A stretch of DNA of 64,000 nt. It comes from Limosilactobacillus secaliphilus (GTDB lineage Bacteria > Bacillota > Bacilli > Lactobacillales > Lactobacillaceae). Numbering within the stretch: the first letter of the stretch is position 1; each line of letters starts with the position of its first letter. Shown here one piece after another: positions 1 through 8,313 of this stretch. The DNA lies in assembly GCF_001437055.1 (NCBI RefSeq), contig NZ_JQBW01000010.1, positions 62,001-126,000 of the forward strand, given 5' to 3'. Under the pieces are notes generated by a model. It ran no database searches. It saw only the letters and a list, made by a program, of their open reading frames with translations, and was not told the origin of the DNA. Made by a program: the position numbers and the translations under genes.

Positions 1-825
1 CTTCTTCAGTGGCTGTGCTAATTCCACCAGCTTATCGGCACTGATGTAACCCATCCTGTAGGCAATTTCCTCTAAGCAAGCCACTTTAAGGTTTTGCCGC
101 CGTTCGATGGTTGCAATGAAGTTAGATGCTTCCAGCATGGAGTCGTGCGTCCCAGTGTCCAGCCATGCGTAGCCACGACCCATCAGCTTAACATCGAGCT
201 TGCCTTCACGCAGGTATTCACTGTTAACATCCGTGATTTCCAGTTCACCACGTGCTGAAGGCTTAATGCCCTTAGCAATATCCACAACATTATTGTCATA
301 GAAGTACAAACCGGTGATTGCGTAATTACTCTTCGGATGCTTTGGCTTTTCTTCAATTGACAGAGCGTGCATCTGGTCATCAAATTCAACCACACCAAAA
401 CGTTCAGGGTCGTTGACATGGTAACCAAAGACCGTAGCTCCTTCTGTCTTCTTAGCAGCAGACTGCAACAGCTTGGATAAGCCAGAACCATAGTAGATAT
501 TATCGCCTAAGATCAGGCAGACACTGTCGTTTCCGATAAATTCTTCACCCAGAATAAAGGCTTCGGCCAGTCCATTTGGCTTTTCTTGGACCTTGTAGGA
601 GAAGTTCATACCGATATTAGAACCATCACCTAACAGATCCTGGAACAAAGGCATGTATTCTGGAGTGGCAATAATCAATACGTCCCGAATACCTGCCAAC
701 ATCAACGTTGATAATGGGTAGTAAACCATTGGCTTGTCATAAACCGGAATCAACTGTTTTGAGATGCTACGGGTGATTGGGTACAGACGTGTGCCAGAAC
801 CACCTGCTAAGATAATACCCTTCAT
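1..825 (-). CDS. rfbA: Glucose-1-phosphate thymidylyltransferase (partial, C-terminus beyond window)
   Basis: This enzyme makes dTDP-glucose from glucose-1-phosphate and dTTP, the first step of dTDP-rhamnose synthesis for cell-surface polysaccharide. Reading the minus strand from the ATG at 825 gives 275 codons without a stop up to the window edge. The N-terminus has the nucleotidyltransferase signature [11 protein letters not shown] at about residues 8-18, followed by [11 protein letters not shown] and the LGDN motif near residue 110. Family members are about 290 residues, so only about 15 are missing. A GAGGAGG-type ribosome binding site lies just upstream. The two downstream sugar genes on the same strand suggest the edge of an exopolysaccharide cluster. 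Confidence 0.95.
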   Translation of the reverse strand, partial: MKGIILAGGSGTRLYPITRSISKQLIPVYDKPMVYYPLSTLMLAGIRDVLIIATPEYMPLFQDLLGDGSNIGMNFSYKVQEKPNGLAEAFILGEEFIGNDSVCLILGDNIYYGSGLSKLLQSAAKKTEGATVFGYHVNDPERFGVVEFDDQMHALSIEEKPKHPKSNYAITGLYFYDNNVVDIAKGIKPSARGELEITDVNSEYLREGKLDVKLMGRGYAWLDTGTHDSMLEASNFIATIERRQNLKVACLEEIAYRMGYISADKLVELAQPLKK

Positions 826-898
826 AATGACCTCCTCGATCATTTCAAACTAATTAAACACAATTGATATTTTACCATATTCACATGCTGACGAAGCA

Positions 899-1660
899 TT
901 AAGGGTGACCAATGATCTTACGTTTGAGGAAGTTGCCACCTTTTACCAACCAGTTGGTATGTTCCATGAACACGTAATCCACTTCTTGAGTCTTGTACTC
1001 TTGATGCTTGTCGAGCCAAACGTCTAATAGTACTTCGCTCAAGAAGCCGTACACCCGTTGTTCATAAGGTGTGTAGCTGGAAACATCGGTCTTAGCTTCC
1101 ACCTTGCCCAAAACTTCAAAGAGCCATGACACATATTCATTCAGTGGTTGTTTCTTCATAATGAACATGTTGAACATGTGCGCCCAAGTCCGCTTCATCA
1201 CCCGTTCAAAGGACGCGGAATATTCAGGGTATTCGTCATTGATAATTTGCCGAAGCGTTTCAAATGGGGCGTGTTCGTGTGAATGCAGGTAATGTGATTC
1301 GTTCGTTTCGATATAGTAACGACGCTTTTGCGGCAAAATGATGTCGGCAATCTTCAGTATTTCTTCCGTTTGATCCGTTGAGAGGATGGCCGACAAATCC
1401 TTTTCATGGTTCAAACTCAGGTAACGCCGATAATGAACCAGCCCTAAGGCATCATAATCGAGATTTTTCCATCCCCAATACAGAGCAGTCAGTTCATTGT
1501 AGTGGGCATTCTTTTTCGAAATATTGTCGCCAATGTTGTCGCCTTGAAAAGTATGGTTCACATCTGGATGCAGATCTTTACCAACAAAAACCGGCAGATA
1601 CATCGGATCTGTCGGCATTTTGTAATTCTTATGGGTTGCAACTAAAACTTTGATATTCAT
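899..1660 (-). CDS. DUF4422-family glycosyltransferase
   Basis: The 253-residue protein has the DUF4422 pattern: a short strand start (VLVATHK), then NELTALYWGWKN near residues 55-67 and GLVHYRRYLS near residues 73-82. Family members are glycosyltransferases of capsule and exopolysaccharide clusters. The sugar donor and acceptor cannot be read from sequence. It lies 11 bp downstream of the priming sugar transferase and a GAGGTG ribosome binding site precedes it, so the two are probably co-transcribed. No membrane segment is visible, so it probably acts at the inner face of the membrane. Confidence 0.85.
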   Translation of the reverse strand: MNIKVLVATHKNYKMPTDPMYLPVFVGKDLHPDVNHTFQGDNIGDNISKKNAHYNELTALYWGWKNLDYDALGLVHYRRYLSLNHEKDLSAILSTDQTEEILKIADIILPQKRRYYIETNESHYLHSHEHAPFETLRQIINDEYPEYSASFERVMKRTWAHMFNMFIMKKQPLNEYVSWLFEVLGKVEAKTDVSSYTPYEQRVYGFLSEVLLDVWLDKHQEYKTQEVDYVFMEHTNWLVKGGNFLKRKIIGHP

Positions 1661-1671
1661 CGTTGTTCACC

Positions 1672-2316
1672 TCAATAAGCACCAGTACTCTTGAAGATAC
1701 TGATCACGTTTTTAAACATAATTCTTACGTCATACCAGTATGATGCATTATCAACATATGATAATTCCACATCACACCGGTCAGGATAAGGAATATTACT
1801 GCGGCCGGTAGCCTGCCAGAGCCCCATGGCACCAGGCTTTACTGACAAGAACTTATCGACACGATCGCCATATTCGGCCAGTTCTTCTTTGACAATTGGG
1901 CGTGGACCCACAATACTCATTTCACCCTTTACGATGTTGATAAATTGTGGAATTTCATCAATTGAAGTCTTACGCAGCCAATGACCTAACTTGGTGATCC
2001 GAGGATCGTCTTCCGGTTCCAGTTTGTAATTGTTCTCGACGTATTCTTGATACAACTTCTTATCGGCATGCAGAATTTCATCCGCATTTTCAACCATCGA
2101 ACGGAATTTATACATTTTAAACGGCCGGCCATTCTTGCCAATCCGCGTTTGTTTATAAAAAAGTGGTCCTTTATTGTCACCCATATAGTCAGCAATCCGG
2201 ACAAACAAAAAGATTGGACTAAAGACAATCAATGCCAGGATTGACAACACAATATCTGTCAATCGTTTCCAAAAAAGGTACCACAAAGATTGTTTTTTGA
2301 TTTGACGATTCGTCAT
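1672..2316 (-). CDS. Undecaprenyl-phosphate sugar phosphotransferase (priming glycosyltransferase)
   Basis: This enzyme starts polysaccharide repeat-unit assembly by moving a sugar-1-phosphate onto undecaprenyl phosphate. It is the short form (214 residues), with one hydrophobic segment at about residues 16-38 and the bacterial sugar transferase domain after it. Visible signatures are YKFRSM near residue 70, DEIPQFINIVKGEMSIVGPRP near residues 120-140, and PGAMGLWQ near residue 160. It sits directly upstream of the DUF4422 transferase on the same strand. The sugar (galactose, glucose or GlcNAc phosphate) is not determined. Confidence 0.9.
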   Translation of the reverse strand: MTNRQIKKQSLWYLFWKRLTDIVLSILALIVFSPIFLFVRIADYMGDNKGPLFYKQTRIGKNGRPFKMYKFRSMVENADEILHADKKLYQEYVENNYKLEPEDDPRITKLGHWLRKTSIDEIPQFINIVKGEMSIVGPRPIVKEELAEYGDRVDKFLSVKPGAMGLWQATGRSNIPYPDRCDVELSYVDNASYWYDVRIMFKNVISIFKSTGAY

Positions 2317-2405
2317 AATTCAACCTTATTTCTTATTCTATCAATCGCAGTCATCATTGACTGTATCTTCCTAATGATACCAGTATCTGAGTACTGTGGA
2401 AAGCC

Positions 2406-3206
2406 CTAATCGTCTTCCACATGCATTTCCAGCCACCGTTCCACATCATCTAGATCAAATCCTTTGCGGAACAAGGCTGCTTTAACCTTCATTTTGCGCG
2501 CATAGCCTTCTTGATTACGGTAATGGTACCAAGCCTTGCTGGCCGCCTGATCAAGAATTGCTTCTTGTTGTTCCTCGTCCTGTGACGGACTAACTCTGTC
2601 TTTAATCTCGTCAAACAAGTTACCATCAAAGCCGTGGGTCATCAATCCTTGTCGCACTTTTTCGGTTTGACGCCGCAACGGTTGTTTTTGATAACGCCGA
2701 TAGAGTTTCTTAGCTAATTCAGCTGCCCGTTCAACTTGGCTGCCATGATCAAATTGTTCAAGAGCATGGTCGATGTCGATTTCACCAACACCTTTTTGCC
2801 GCAACTTCTGCCGGATCACGCGGGGCCCCTTGAGTTCCGTATTCATGATTGTCCGCACATAGCTTTGTGCATAATTCAGATCATCAAGATAGCCTTGTGC
2901 TCGCAGCTTGCGCATGACCGGTTCCACAAATTCCGGTGGGACGTTGGCCACCACCATTTTTTGCCGAACTTCCTTTTCCGTCCGCAATTGGTGGGCTAAG
3001 AAATCCAGCATTTTGGAATAAGCCTGTGCGATCTGATCATCGTCGCTGATTTTGGCAGCTAATTGATCATCAATTTCCATGCCGCGCATCAGACGGTACT
3101 TAATGAGGACGCTCTCCGCTACCGGAAAGGCATACTTCCCGTCTAGGTAGACATTATAGCGTCCCTTCCGCTTCTGAGCTTCAATTTTACTAATCTTTTT
3201 AGTCAT
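2406..3206 (-). CDS. recX: Recombination regulator RecX
   Basis: RecX binds RecA filaments and limits their activity in DNA repair. The 266-residue protein is made of the tandem three-helix repeats of the family. Recognisable are SKIEAQKRKGRYNVYLDG at the start, YSKMLDFLAHQLRTEKEVRQKM near residue 65, GYLDDLNYAQSYV near residue 105, and LRQKGV near residue 135. The length is normal for Firmicutes RecX. It is a single gene, with the sugar genes downstream and a divergent DUF1659 gene upstream. Confidence 0.92.
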   Translation of the reverse strand: MTKKISKIEAQKRKGRYNVYLDGKYAFPVAESVLIKYRLMRGMEIDDQLAAKISDDDQIAQAYSKMLDFLAHQLRTEKEVRQKMVVANVPPEFVEPVMRKLRAQGYLDDLNYAQSYVRTIMNTELKGPRVIRQKLRQKGVGEIDIDHALEQFDHGSQVERAAELAKKLYRRYQKQPLRRQTEKVRQGLMTHGFDGNLFDEIKDRVSPSQDEEQQEAILDQAASKAWYHYRNQEGYARKMKVKAALFRKGFDLDDVERWLEMHVEDD

Positions 3207-3307
3207 TTAATAAATTCCCCGTTTACATATCAAGAGCTGAAACGTTATTAAAGGTGTAAGCAGTGATCACCACTTACCAAAATAAAAAATGATTGGAGTA
3301 AATTATT

Positions 3308-3514
3308 ATGGATACAGAATTTAAGTCAAACAAGTTACAACTGAAGGTTACCAACCCTGCTGCCCCGCGTGCTTTCCATCGTTTGTTCAACAACGTGTGC
3401 CAAGCACCAACATCTGGTCAGGTAACGGCCGTCGTTGATATGCTACAAGTCTTAACCGCTGATCATGTGCAAAACATTAGTCTAGCAACGTCTCAACAAA
3501 TCACGCTCAAGTAA
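3308..3514 (+). CDS. DUF1659-family small protein
   Basis: This 68-residue protein matches the small DUF1659 family, which in Firmicutes is nearly always encoded beside a DUF2922 protein, as it is here. The function of the family is unknown. It starts at ATG 3308, preceded by GGAG at a normal distance, and ends 17 bp before the next gene, whose ribosome binding site lies in that gap. The two genes form a small operon ending at the hairpin at 3846. Confidence 0.75.
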   Translation: MDTEFKSNKLQLKVTNPAAPRAFHRLFNNVCQAPTSGQVTAVVDMLQVLTADHVQNISLATSQQITLK

Positions 3515-3531
3515 TCAGGAGGTAATTGAAT

Positions 3532-3774
3532 ATGAAGACTTTAAGCTTAATTTATAAGGGTTCTCTGGGCAAAACACACACGCTGCGTTTAAAGTACGCC
3601 AAGGATGGCTTGGATGCTAAGGAAGTCCGCCAAGCAATGACCGACTTAGCGACGGCCAACGTTTTTAAGAAGGATAACGAGGACTTGTTCGTTGTCCCGG
3701 TTTGTGCTAAGTACATTACGACCACCGAAAAGACCATTTTCGATGATCGGAAAGGCAAATCAGAAGCCAAGTAA
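3532..3774 (+). CDS. DUF2922-family small protein
   Basis: The 80-residue product has the DUF2922 layout: KTLSLIYKG at the N-terminus and DLFVVPVCAKYI near residues 55-66. The ATG at 3532 is chosen over an in-frame TTG six bases earlier because AGGAGG at 3517-3522 is nine bases upstream of the ATG. It is the second gene of the pair with the DUF1659 protein. The role is unknown. Confidence 0.75.
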   Translation: MKTLSLIYKGSLGKTHTLRLKYAKDGLDAKEVRQAMTDLATANVFKKDNEDLFVVPVCAKYITTTEKTIFDDRKGKSEAK

Positions 3775-3845
3775 TTAAACCCCTGCAGAAGTAATTAGTC
3801 ATGTAAATTGTTAGTGGTCATGTTGATTGGTCGCTAACTACACTA

Positions 3846-3885
3846 AGAGGTCTCGGTGCACAGCAGCACTAGAGACCTCTTTTTT
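3846..3885 (+). terminator. Rho-independent terminator of the DUF1659/DUF2922 operon
   Basis: A 9-bp perfect stem (AGAGGTCTC at 3846 with GAGACCTCT at 3872) is followed by six T residues. Confidence 0.9.
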
Positions 3886-3896
3886 GTCAATGAAAA

Positions 3897-4808
3897 TCAA
3901 AATTGATCATGATTGTCTGCTTTGTGCCGCCGTGGAAAGCCATCCAGCCATTGGCGTAACTGCCGGCGTTCGGCAATCTCACCTTCGTGCATCTCCTGCA
4001 AGGTGGCATTGATCGTCGCACCCACCATGACCAGCATTCCGGAAAAGTCCAGCCAAATCATCATTGCCATGAAGGCACCAATTGTCTTATAAGACGTGAT
4101 TCGCGAATTCATCAGGTATGCATACAGCGAGAAGATCCGCGACAGGCCCATCCAGCAAAGGGTGACCACCAATGAACCCACCAGTACGAAACGCAGGTGA
4201 ACGTGGGCATTCGGCACAAAGTAATACAACAGCGTCAACGCGATGAACAGACCCATGAAAGTGACCGGCCAACGCAATTGGATAAATGTCTTCACGTAAG
4301 CCATGTTGTAATGGAAGATCGGTTGCAAGTGCTGCAGGATCGTTTCACCAATACCATATGTAATGGCCAAAACAAACAGGATCAAGATAACGACCAGCAT
4401 CCATATAAATGATAAGACCCGGTTCATAATCGCGTTCTGGTTCTCTGCCACTCCATAGGCCCGGTTAACGCTACGCTGAAATGCAGCAATTCCTTGGCTG
4501 GTCGACCATAATGCCACAATGGCACCCGTTGTCAGCATGCCCCCGCTTCCGTGCTGGAGGAAGTCATAAACAATAGGTTGAATGAAGGAAAAGACTGATT
4601 CCGGCATGGCCGATTCAAGGTATGCGGACACTTCCTTCGCACCCAGGCCCACCATCGGCAACAGGTTACCAACGATCAGGATTCCTGGAAAAATCGACAA
4701 CAAAGTGTAGTAAGCCAACGTTGCCGCCGATGAGGAAACCTGGGCCATGTGAAAGTGATGCATGAACAAACGCACACATTGTTTAATTTTACTATCTGGT
4801 TCTTCCAT
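3897..4808 (-). CDS. YihY/BrkB-family inner-membrane protein
   Basis: The 303-residue integral membrane protein has about six hydrophobic segments. Family features include SSAATLAYYTLLSIFPGILI near residues 25-45, GALVALWSTSQGIAAFQ-like sequence near residues 100-118, and MMIWLDFSGMLVMVGATINA near residues 248-268. YihY proteins were once called ribonuclease BN by mistake; their real role is unsettled. The ATG at 4808 follows GAGGGA. It lies downstream of map, separated from it by a terminator, so it is probably its own unit. Confidence 0.88.
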   Translation of the reverse strand: MEEPDSKIKQCVRLFMHHFHMAQVSSSAATLAYYTLLSIFPGILIVGNLLPMVGLGAKEVSAYLESAMPESVFSFIQPIVYDFLQHGSGGMLTTGAIVALWSTSQGIAAFQRSVNRAYGVAENQNAIMNRVLSFIWMLVVILILFVLAITYGIGETILQHLQPIFHYNMAYVKTFIQLRWPVTFMGLFIALTLLYYFVPNAHVHLRFVLVGSLVVTLCWMGLSRIFSLYAYLMNSRITSYKTIGAFMAMMIWLDFSGMLVMVGATINATLQEMHEGEIAERRQLRQWLDGFPRRHKADNHDQF

Positions 4809-4879
4809 GCCGTCCCTCGTTCATTTCGTCCGGAGTATTAGTGGCCTTATTTTAACATGTGACCTTCGTCAGCGACAAA

Positions 4880-4910
4880 AAAGGAGCGTTACATAATTTA
4901 ACGCTCCTTT
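4880..4910 (-). terminator. Rho-independent terminator of map
   Basis: An 11-bp perfect stem (AAAGGAGCGTT / AACGCTCCTTT) with a 9-nt loop. On the minus strand it is followed by a T-run. Confidence 0.88.
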
Positions 4911-4930
4911 GTTATTCAGTTTAATGAGCC

Positions 4931-5785
4931 TTATTCAAAGTCCTTAGCCACTTTAGCAGCGATCTCGCCGTAGTGTGCCAGTTCCTTGGCGTAATTATCA
5001 TCGTACATGTACTTGGCATCAGCTTCTGGATCCTGTGAAGTCAAGATCTTTGGACCATCGTTGGTGATGACCAAGGTGTGTTCATATTGACATGACCAGC
5101 CACCATCAGCCGTCTTAGCCAGCCAGCCGCTTGGATCGCTAGTATCAGCTTCCCAAGTGCCGGTGTTAATCATTGGTTCAACCGTGATGGTCATTCCGTT
5201 ACGTAAACGCAATCCCTGACCATGTTCGCCATAGTGCGGTACCATTGGGTCTTCGTGCATCGTTGGCTGAATCCCGTGTCCAACGAATTCACGCACGTCA
5301 CCGTAGCCATTTTCGTCTTCAGTGTAGTGCTGGATCACGGCACCAATGTCACCAATCCGATTACCCGGAACACATTGGTCAATGCCCATGTACAAAGCCT
5401 TGTGGGTAACATCCATCAGCTTCTTGATTTCAGGCTTAACCTCACCAACTGCGTATGACCAGCAGGAGTCGGAGAAGAAACCGTCAATGGAGATGACAGT
5501 GTCGACTTTTGCCAGGTCGCCGTTCTTTAAAATCAGCTTCTTGCGTGGGAAGCCGTGACAAATTTCATCGTTCACGCTGACACAGGTTGCATATTTGTAG
5601 CCTTCGAAGCCAATCTGTTCAGCCTTAGCATGGATCGCCTTGAAATACTTGCGGGCGAACTCTTCAATTTTCCAGCTGGAAATACCTGGCTTGATAATGT
5701 GACGTAAACCCAGGTGCATGCCGGCCAAACCAGCACCAGCCACTTCCATCGCGCGAATTTCACGTGGCGACTTTAAACTAATCAT
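4931..5785 (-). CDS. map: Type I methionine aminopeptidase
   Basis: This metalloenzyme removes the initiator methionine from new proteins. The 284-residue sequence contains the pita-bread fold ligands: DTVISIDGFFSDSC (two Asp), FVGHGIQPTMHE (His and Glu), and TITVEPM near residue 200 (Glu). It is longer than the roughly 250-residue Bacillus form, with extra sequence near residues 210-235 (GTWEADTSDPSGWLAKT) between the last two metal ligands, as seen in lactic acid bacteria. It is divergent from the flavodoxin gene with a 104-bp shared promoter region. Confidence 0.93.
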   Translation of the reverse strand: MISLKSPREIRAMEVAGAGLAGMHLGLRHIIKPGISSWKIEEFARKYFKAIHAKAEQIGFEGYKYATCVSVNDEICHGFPRKKLILKNGDLAKVDTVISIDGFFSDSCWSYAVGEVKPEIKKLMDVTHKALYMGIDQCVPGNRIGDIGAVIQHYTEDENGYGDVREFVGHGIQPTMHEDPMVPHYGEHGQGLRLRNGMTITVEPMINTGTWEADTSDPSGWLAKTADGGWSCQYEHTLVITNDGPKILTSQDPEADAKYMYDDNYAKELAHYGEIAAKVAKDFE

Positions 5786-5889
5786 GTCTAATTACTCCTT
5801 GTTTTTCAGTCTCGACTACTAGTATAGCACTCAGCCCCTTTTGTGCTATACTGTCAAGTGCTATTAAAAAACTGAGGAGTGAAATTGCC

Positions 5890-6333
5890 ATGAAAGCAGT
5901 AGTCGTATATGCCACCATTACCGGTAATAACGAAGACGTTGCCGATATCATTACCGATGCGCTTGAAGAACACAATGTGGAAGTGGAAGAGAGTGAAATC
6001 TCCACTGCCGACGTGGCTGACTTTGAAAATGCGGACATCTGTATCGTCTGTCCTTACACCTATGATGAAGGTGCCCTGCCCGATGAAGGATTAGACTTCT
6101 ACGATGACCTGAAAGAAACCAATTTGAAGGGTAAAGTTTATGGGGTCGCTGGTTCTGGTGACACCTACTATGCTGAATACTACTGCATGGCTGTTGACAA
6201 GTTTGGCAAGGCCTTTGACCAAACCGGTGCAACTAAGGGTGCCGAAAACGTCCACATCAACCTGACTCCTGATGAAGATGACGTCAAAAAGCTGGACCAA
6301 TTCGTGAATGATTTACTGGCAAAGGCAAAATAG
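5890..6333 (+). CDS. Flavodoxin
   Basis: This small FMN-binding electron carrier has 147 residues. The N-terminus has the flavodoxin phosphate-loop layout (VVYATITGNNEDVADI at residues 4-19, where TITGN replaces the usual T-x-T-G-N). YTYDEGALPDEGLDFYDDL near residues 57-75 and VAGSGDTYYAEYYCMAVD near residues 88-105 are typical 50s- and 90s-loop regions. GAGGAGTG precedes the ATG. It is followed after 7 bp by the GtrA gene, so the two are probably co-transcribed. Confidence 0.92.
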   Translation: MKAVVVYATITGNNEDVADIITDALEEHNVEVEESEISTADVADFENADICIVCPYTYDEGALPDEGLDFYDDLKETNLKGKVYGVAGSGDTYYAEYYCMAVDKFGKAFDQTGATKGAENVHINLTPDEDDVKKLDQFVNDLLAKAK

Positions 6334-6340
6334 GTGAATC

Positions 6341-6787
6341 ATGGCAGAGTTAATTCGGAAATGTTGGAATAAGTACAAGTCGATTATCGCCTACCTCTTC
6401 TGGGGTGTGGTAACAACCATTGTTAACATCGCTTCCTATCAAATCATGAGTCCGGTCTGGCACTGGAACTACGAAGTATCAACGGTAATTGCCTGGTTCT
6501 TGGCGGTTCTAGTTGCTTACTTCACCAATAAAGTCTGGGTCTTTGGCTCCCACTACACAACGGTTAAGGCCTTCGTGATTGAGATATGTCAGTTCTTCTT
6601 CTACCGAGCCTTGACCCTTCTGATCGACATGGCTTTCATGTGGGTCGGCGTGAGCATCTTGGGACTGCGATCGCCACTGCAGCAATTCATCGTCAAGACT
6701 TTGGATAACGTGGTGGTCATCATCGCCAACTACATCTTCTCTAAGTGGTTGATTTTCAAGACGAATGAAAAAATAATCGATAAGTAA
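6341..6787 (+). CDS. GtrA-family membrane protein
   Basis: The 148-residue protein has four hydrophobic segments and the GtrA signature: YLFWGVVTTIVNIASYQI near residues 18-35, AWFLAVLVAYFTNKVWVF near residues 50-67, and VIIANYIFSKWLIFK near the C-terminus. GtrA proteins are thought to flip or assist lipid-linked sugars for cell-wall glycosylation. The ribosome binding site AGGTGA lies in the 7-bp gap after the flavodoxin gene. The functional link between the two genes is not clear. Confidence 0.88.
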   Translation: MAELIRKCWNKYKSIIAYLFWGVVTTIVNIASYQIMSPVWHWNYEVSTVIAWFLAVLVAYFTNKVWVFGSHYTTVKAFVIEICQFFFYRALTLLIDMAFMWVGVSILGLRSPLQQFIVKTLDNVVVIIANYIFSKWLIFKTNEKIIDK

Positions 6788-6794
6788 AACAAAT

Positions 6795-6894
6795 GGGAGC
6801 GTGACAGAAGCTACTAATGGCTTCGTAGTCACGCCCCCGCGAGCAACAATAGGCTCCAACGTTCGGCTTAGCCAGAACGTTGGGGCCATTGTTG
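6795..6894. repeat. Two consecutive strong stem-loops, possible interspersed intergenic element
   Basis: The first structure is GGGAGCGTGAC at 6795-6805 opposite GTCACGCCCCC at 6828-6838 (one mismatch), with an inner GAAGC/GCTTC pair. The second pairs CAACAAT at 6844 with ATTGTTG at 6888, and GGCTCCAACGTTC with GAACGTTGGGGCC (one G-U pair). Neither has a long T-run directly after it, and together they span 100 bp between two convergent genes. They could serve as a double terminator, or be a copy of a dispersed palindromic element. Confidence 0.55.
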
Positions 6895-6953
6895 TACCGC
6901 CTGTCAACTTTCGATGTATGTAAAAGGGATTATGTCACAAGGCCTTTTTTCAT

Positions 6954-8066
6954 TTAGTAATGTTCTTTTAGTAATTTTACAATCCGTTCGGCCGCGTGAC
7001 CGTCACCAAACAGGTTGCCGGCTGATGTCATCTTCTTGTAGAGATGGTGGTCGTTCAACAATTCAAAGACCGCCTGCTGAATGCTAGTAGGATCAGTCCC
7101 CACAACCTTGGCAGTCCCGGCTTTGACCGCTTCTTGCCGTTCAGTAATGTCACGTAAGAGCAGGACCGGTTTGTGGAAAACTGTAGCTTCTTCAACTGTC
7201 CCGGCCGAGTCGGTCAGAATAAACAGACTGCGGGCCGCCGTGTTCAAGAAGTCGCCCAGATTCATCAATGGCATGACGTGGATCCGGTCGCGGTTAGCCA
7301 AAATCCGGGTGGCAATGGTAAAGGCCTCCGAATCAGTGGCTACCGGACAAATGAGTTCAAGATCGGGGTTGGTCTCGATAACATCACGCAGCGTGCGGAA
7401 GACCCGCTCCATTGGCAGGCCGGTGTATTCAACCCGCCCCATCGTTGCCAGAATAAACTGGTGATTTGCTGGAATCGACGACAAGAGCTCGCTTTGATAA
7501 TCGGCCCGGTAGTTTGCCTTAACCGTGTCCACGATCGGGTTGCCGGTGACGAAGATGCGATCAGCTTTGACGTTCTCCTTCAACAGATTGTCCCTTGCAC
7601 TGTTGGTCGGGGCAAAGTAGATATTGGACAGTTCATCGGTGAGCCGCCGCTGCAGTTCATCCGGGAACGGCCGGTATTTGTTGTCGGTCCGTAAGCCCGC
7701 TTCGATGTGGGCCACCGGCAAATGATTGTAAAATGCCGACAAACTAGCAGCTAAGGTGGTCATCGTGTCCCCCACGACCAGCAAAAGATCTGGCTGGGCT
7801 GCACTGATCACCGTTTGGAAGTTGTGCAACAGCTGAGACAGGTGCTCGATCGATCCAATCTCTCTTGCCGAGCTGACATTCAAGTCAAAGTCAGAGGCAA
7901 TGTTGAAGTAGCTGATGGCCTGGTGCAGCTGCTGGTATTGTCGGGAAGCTAGGACGACGATTGGCTTGAAGTTATCCGGATCAGCCTGCATCAACTGAAT
8001 CACCGGCGCCATTTTGATCACTTCCGCCCGGGTACCAAATAAAATCATCGTTCGCAGCTGTGCCAT
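6954..8066 (-). CDS. wecB: UDP-N-acetylglucosamine 2-epimerase (non-hydrolysing)
   Basis: This enzyme interconverts UDP-GlcNAc and UDP-ManNAc, which supplies ManNAc for teichoic-acid linkage units and polysaccharides. The 370-residue GT-B fold protein shows FGTRAEVIKMAPVI at residues 10-23, VVGDTMTTLAASLSAFY near residues 97-113, HIEAGLRT near 120, and RPFPDELQRRLTDELS near 132-147. Later come FVTGNPIVDTV and TDSAGTVEEA. GGTGGTGAG precedes the ATG. It is a single gene convergent with gtrA. Confidence 0.94.
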   Translation of the reverse strand: MAQLRTMILFGTRAEVIKMAPVIQLMQADPDNFKPIVVLASRQYQQLHQAISYFNIASDFDLNVSSAREIGSIEHLSQLLHNFQTVISAAQPDLLLVVGDTMTTLAASLSAFYNHLPVAHIEAGLRTDNKYRPFPDELQRRLTDELSNIYFAPTNSARDNLLKENVKADRIFVTGNPIVDTVKANYRADYQSELLSSIPANHQFILATMGRVEYTGLPMERVFRTLRDVIETNPDLELICPVATDSEAFTIATRILANRDRIHVMPLMNLGDFLNTAARSLFILTDSAGTVEEATVFHKPVLLLRDITERQEAVKAGTAKVVGTDPTSIQQAVFELLNDHHLYKKMTSAGNLFGDGHAAERIVKLLKEHY

Positions 8067-8160
8067 TTTCTCACCACCTTAAAATTTGCTTAATTTATTG
8101 TAACTCACTTTTAGTGCTGGTATTTGATTTCTTTGTGAACTCAGTTGAAAAAGAAACAGA

Positions 8161-8191
8161 AAGGCCTGGCAAGCATGAACTTCCAGGCCTT
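8161..8191 (-). terminator. Terminator of the tRNA-Arg transcript
   Basis: A 9-bp perfect stem (AAGGCCTGG / CCAGGCCTT) sits a few bases downstream of the tRNA, followed on the minus strand by a T-rich tract. Confidence 0.8.
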
Positions 8192-8198
8192 ATTTATA

Positions 8199-8271
8199 TG
8201 GTTCTACCCGGACTCGAACCGGGATCAGCCGCTTAGGAGGCGGGCGTACTATCCAGTTATACTATAGAACC
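8199..8271 (-). tRNA. tRNA-Arg (anticodon CCT)
   Basis: The minus strand folds as a cloverleaf: acceptor stem GGTTCTA/TAGAACC, a D-arm, a T-arm CCCGG-TTCGAGT-CCGGG, and the anticodon loop CTCCTAA with anticodon CCT, which reads AGG. The outermost pair of the anticodon stem is a C-C mismatch. The 3' CCA is not encoded; only the discriminator A is. Confidence 0.9.
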
Positions 8272-8313
8272 AGCACAAGAAAATTATCCCATGCTTACTG
8301 AAACGTGTCAAAA

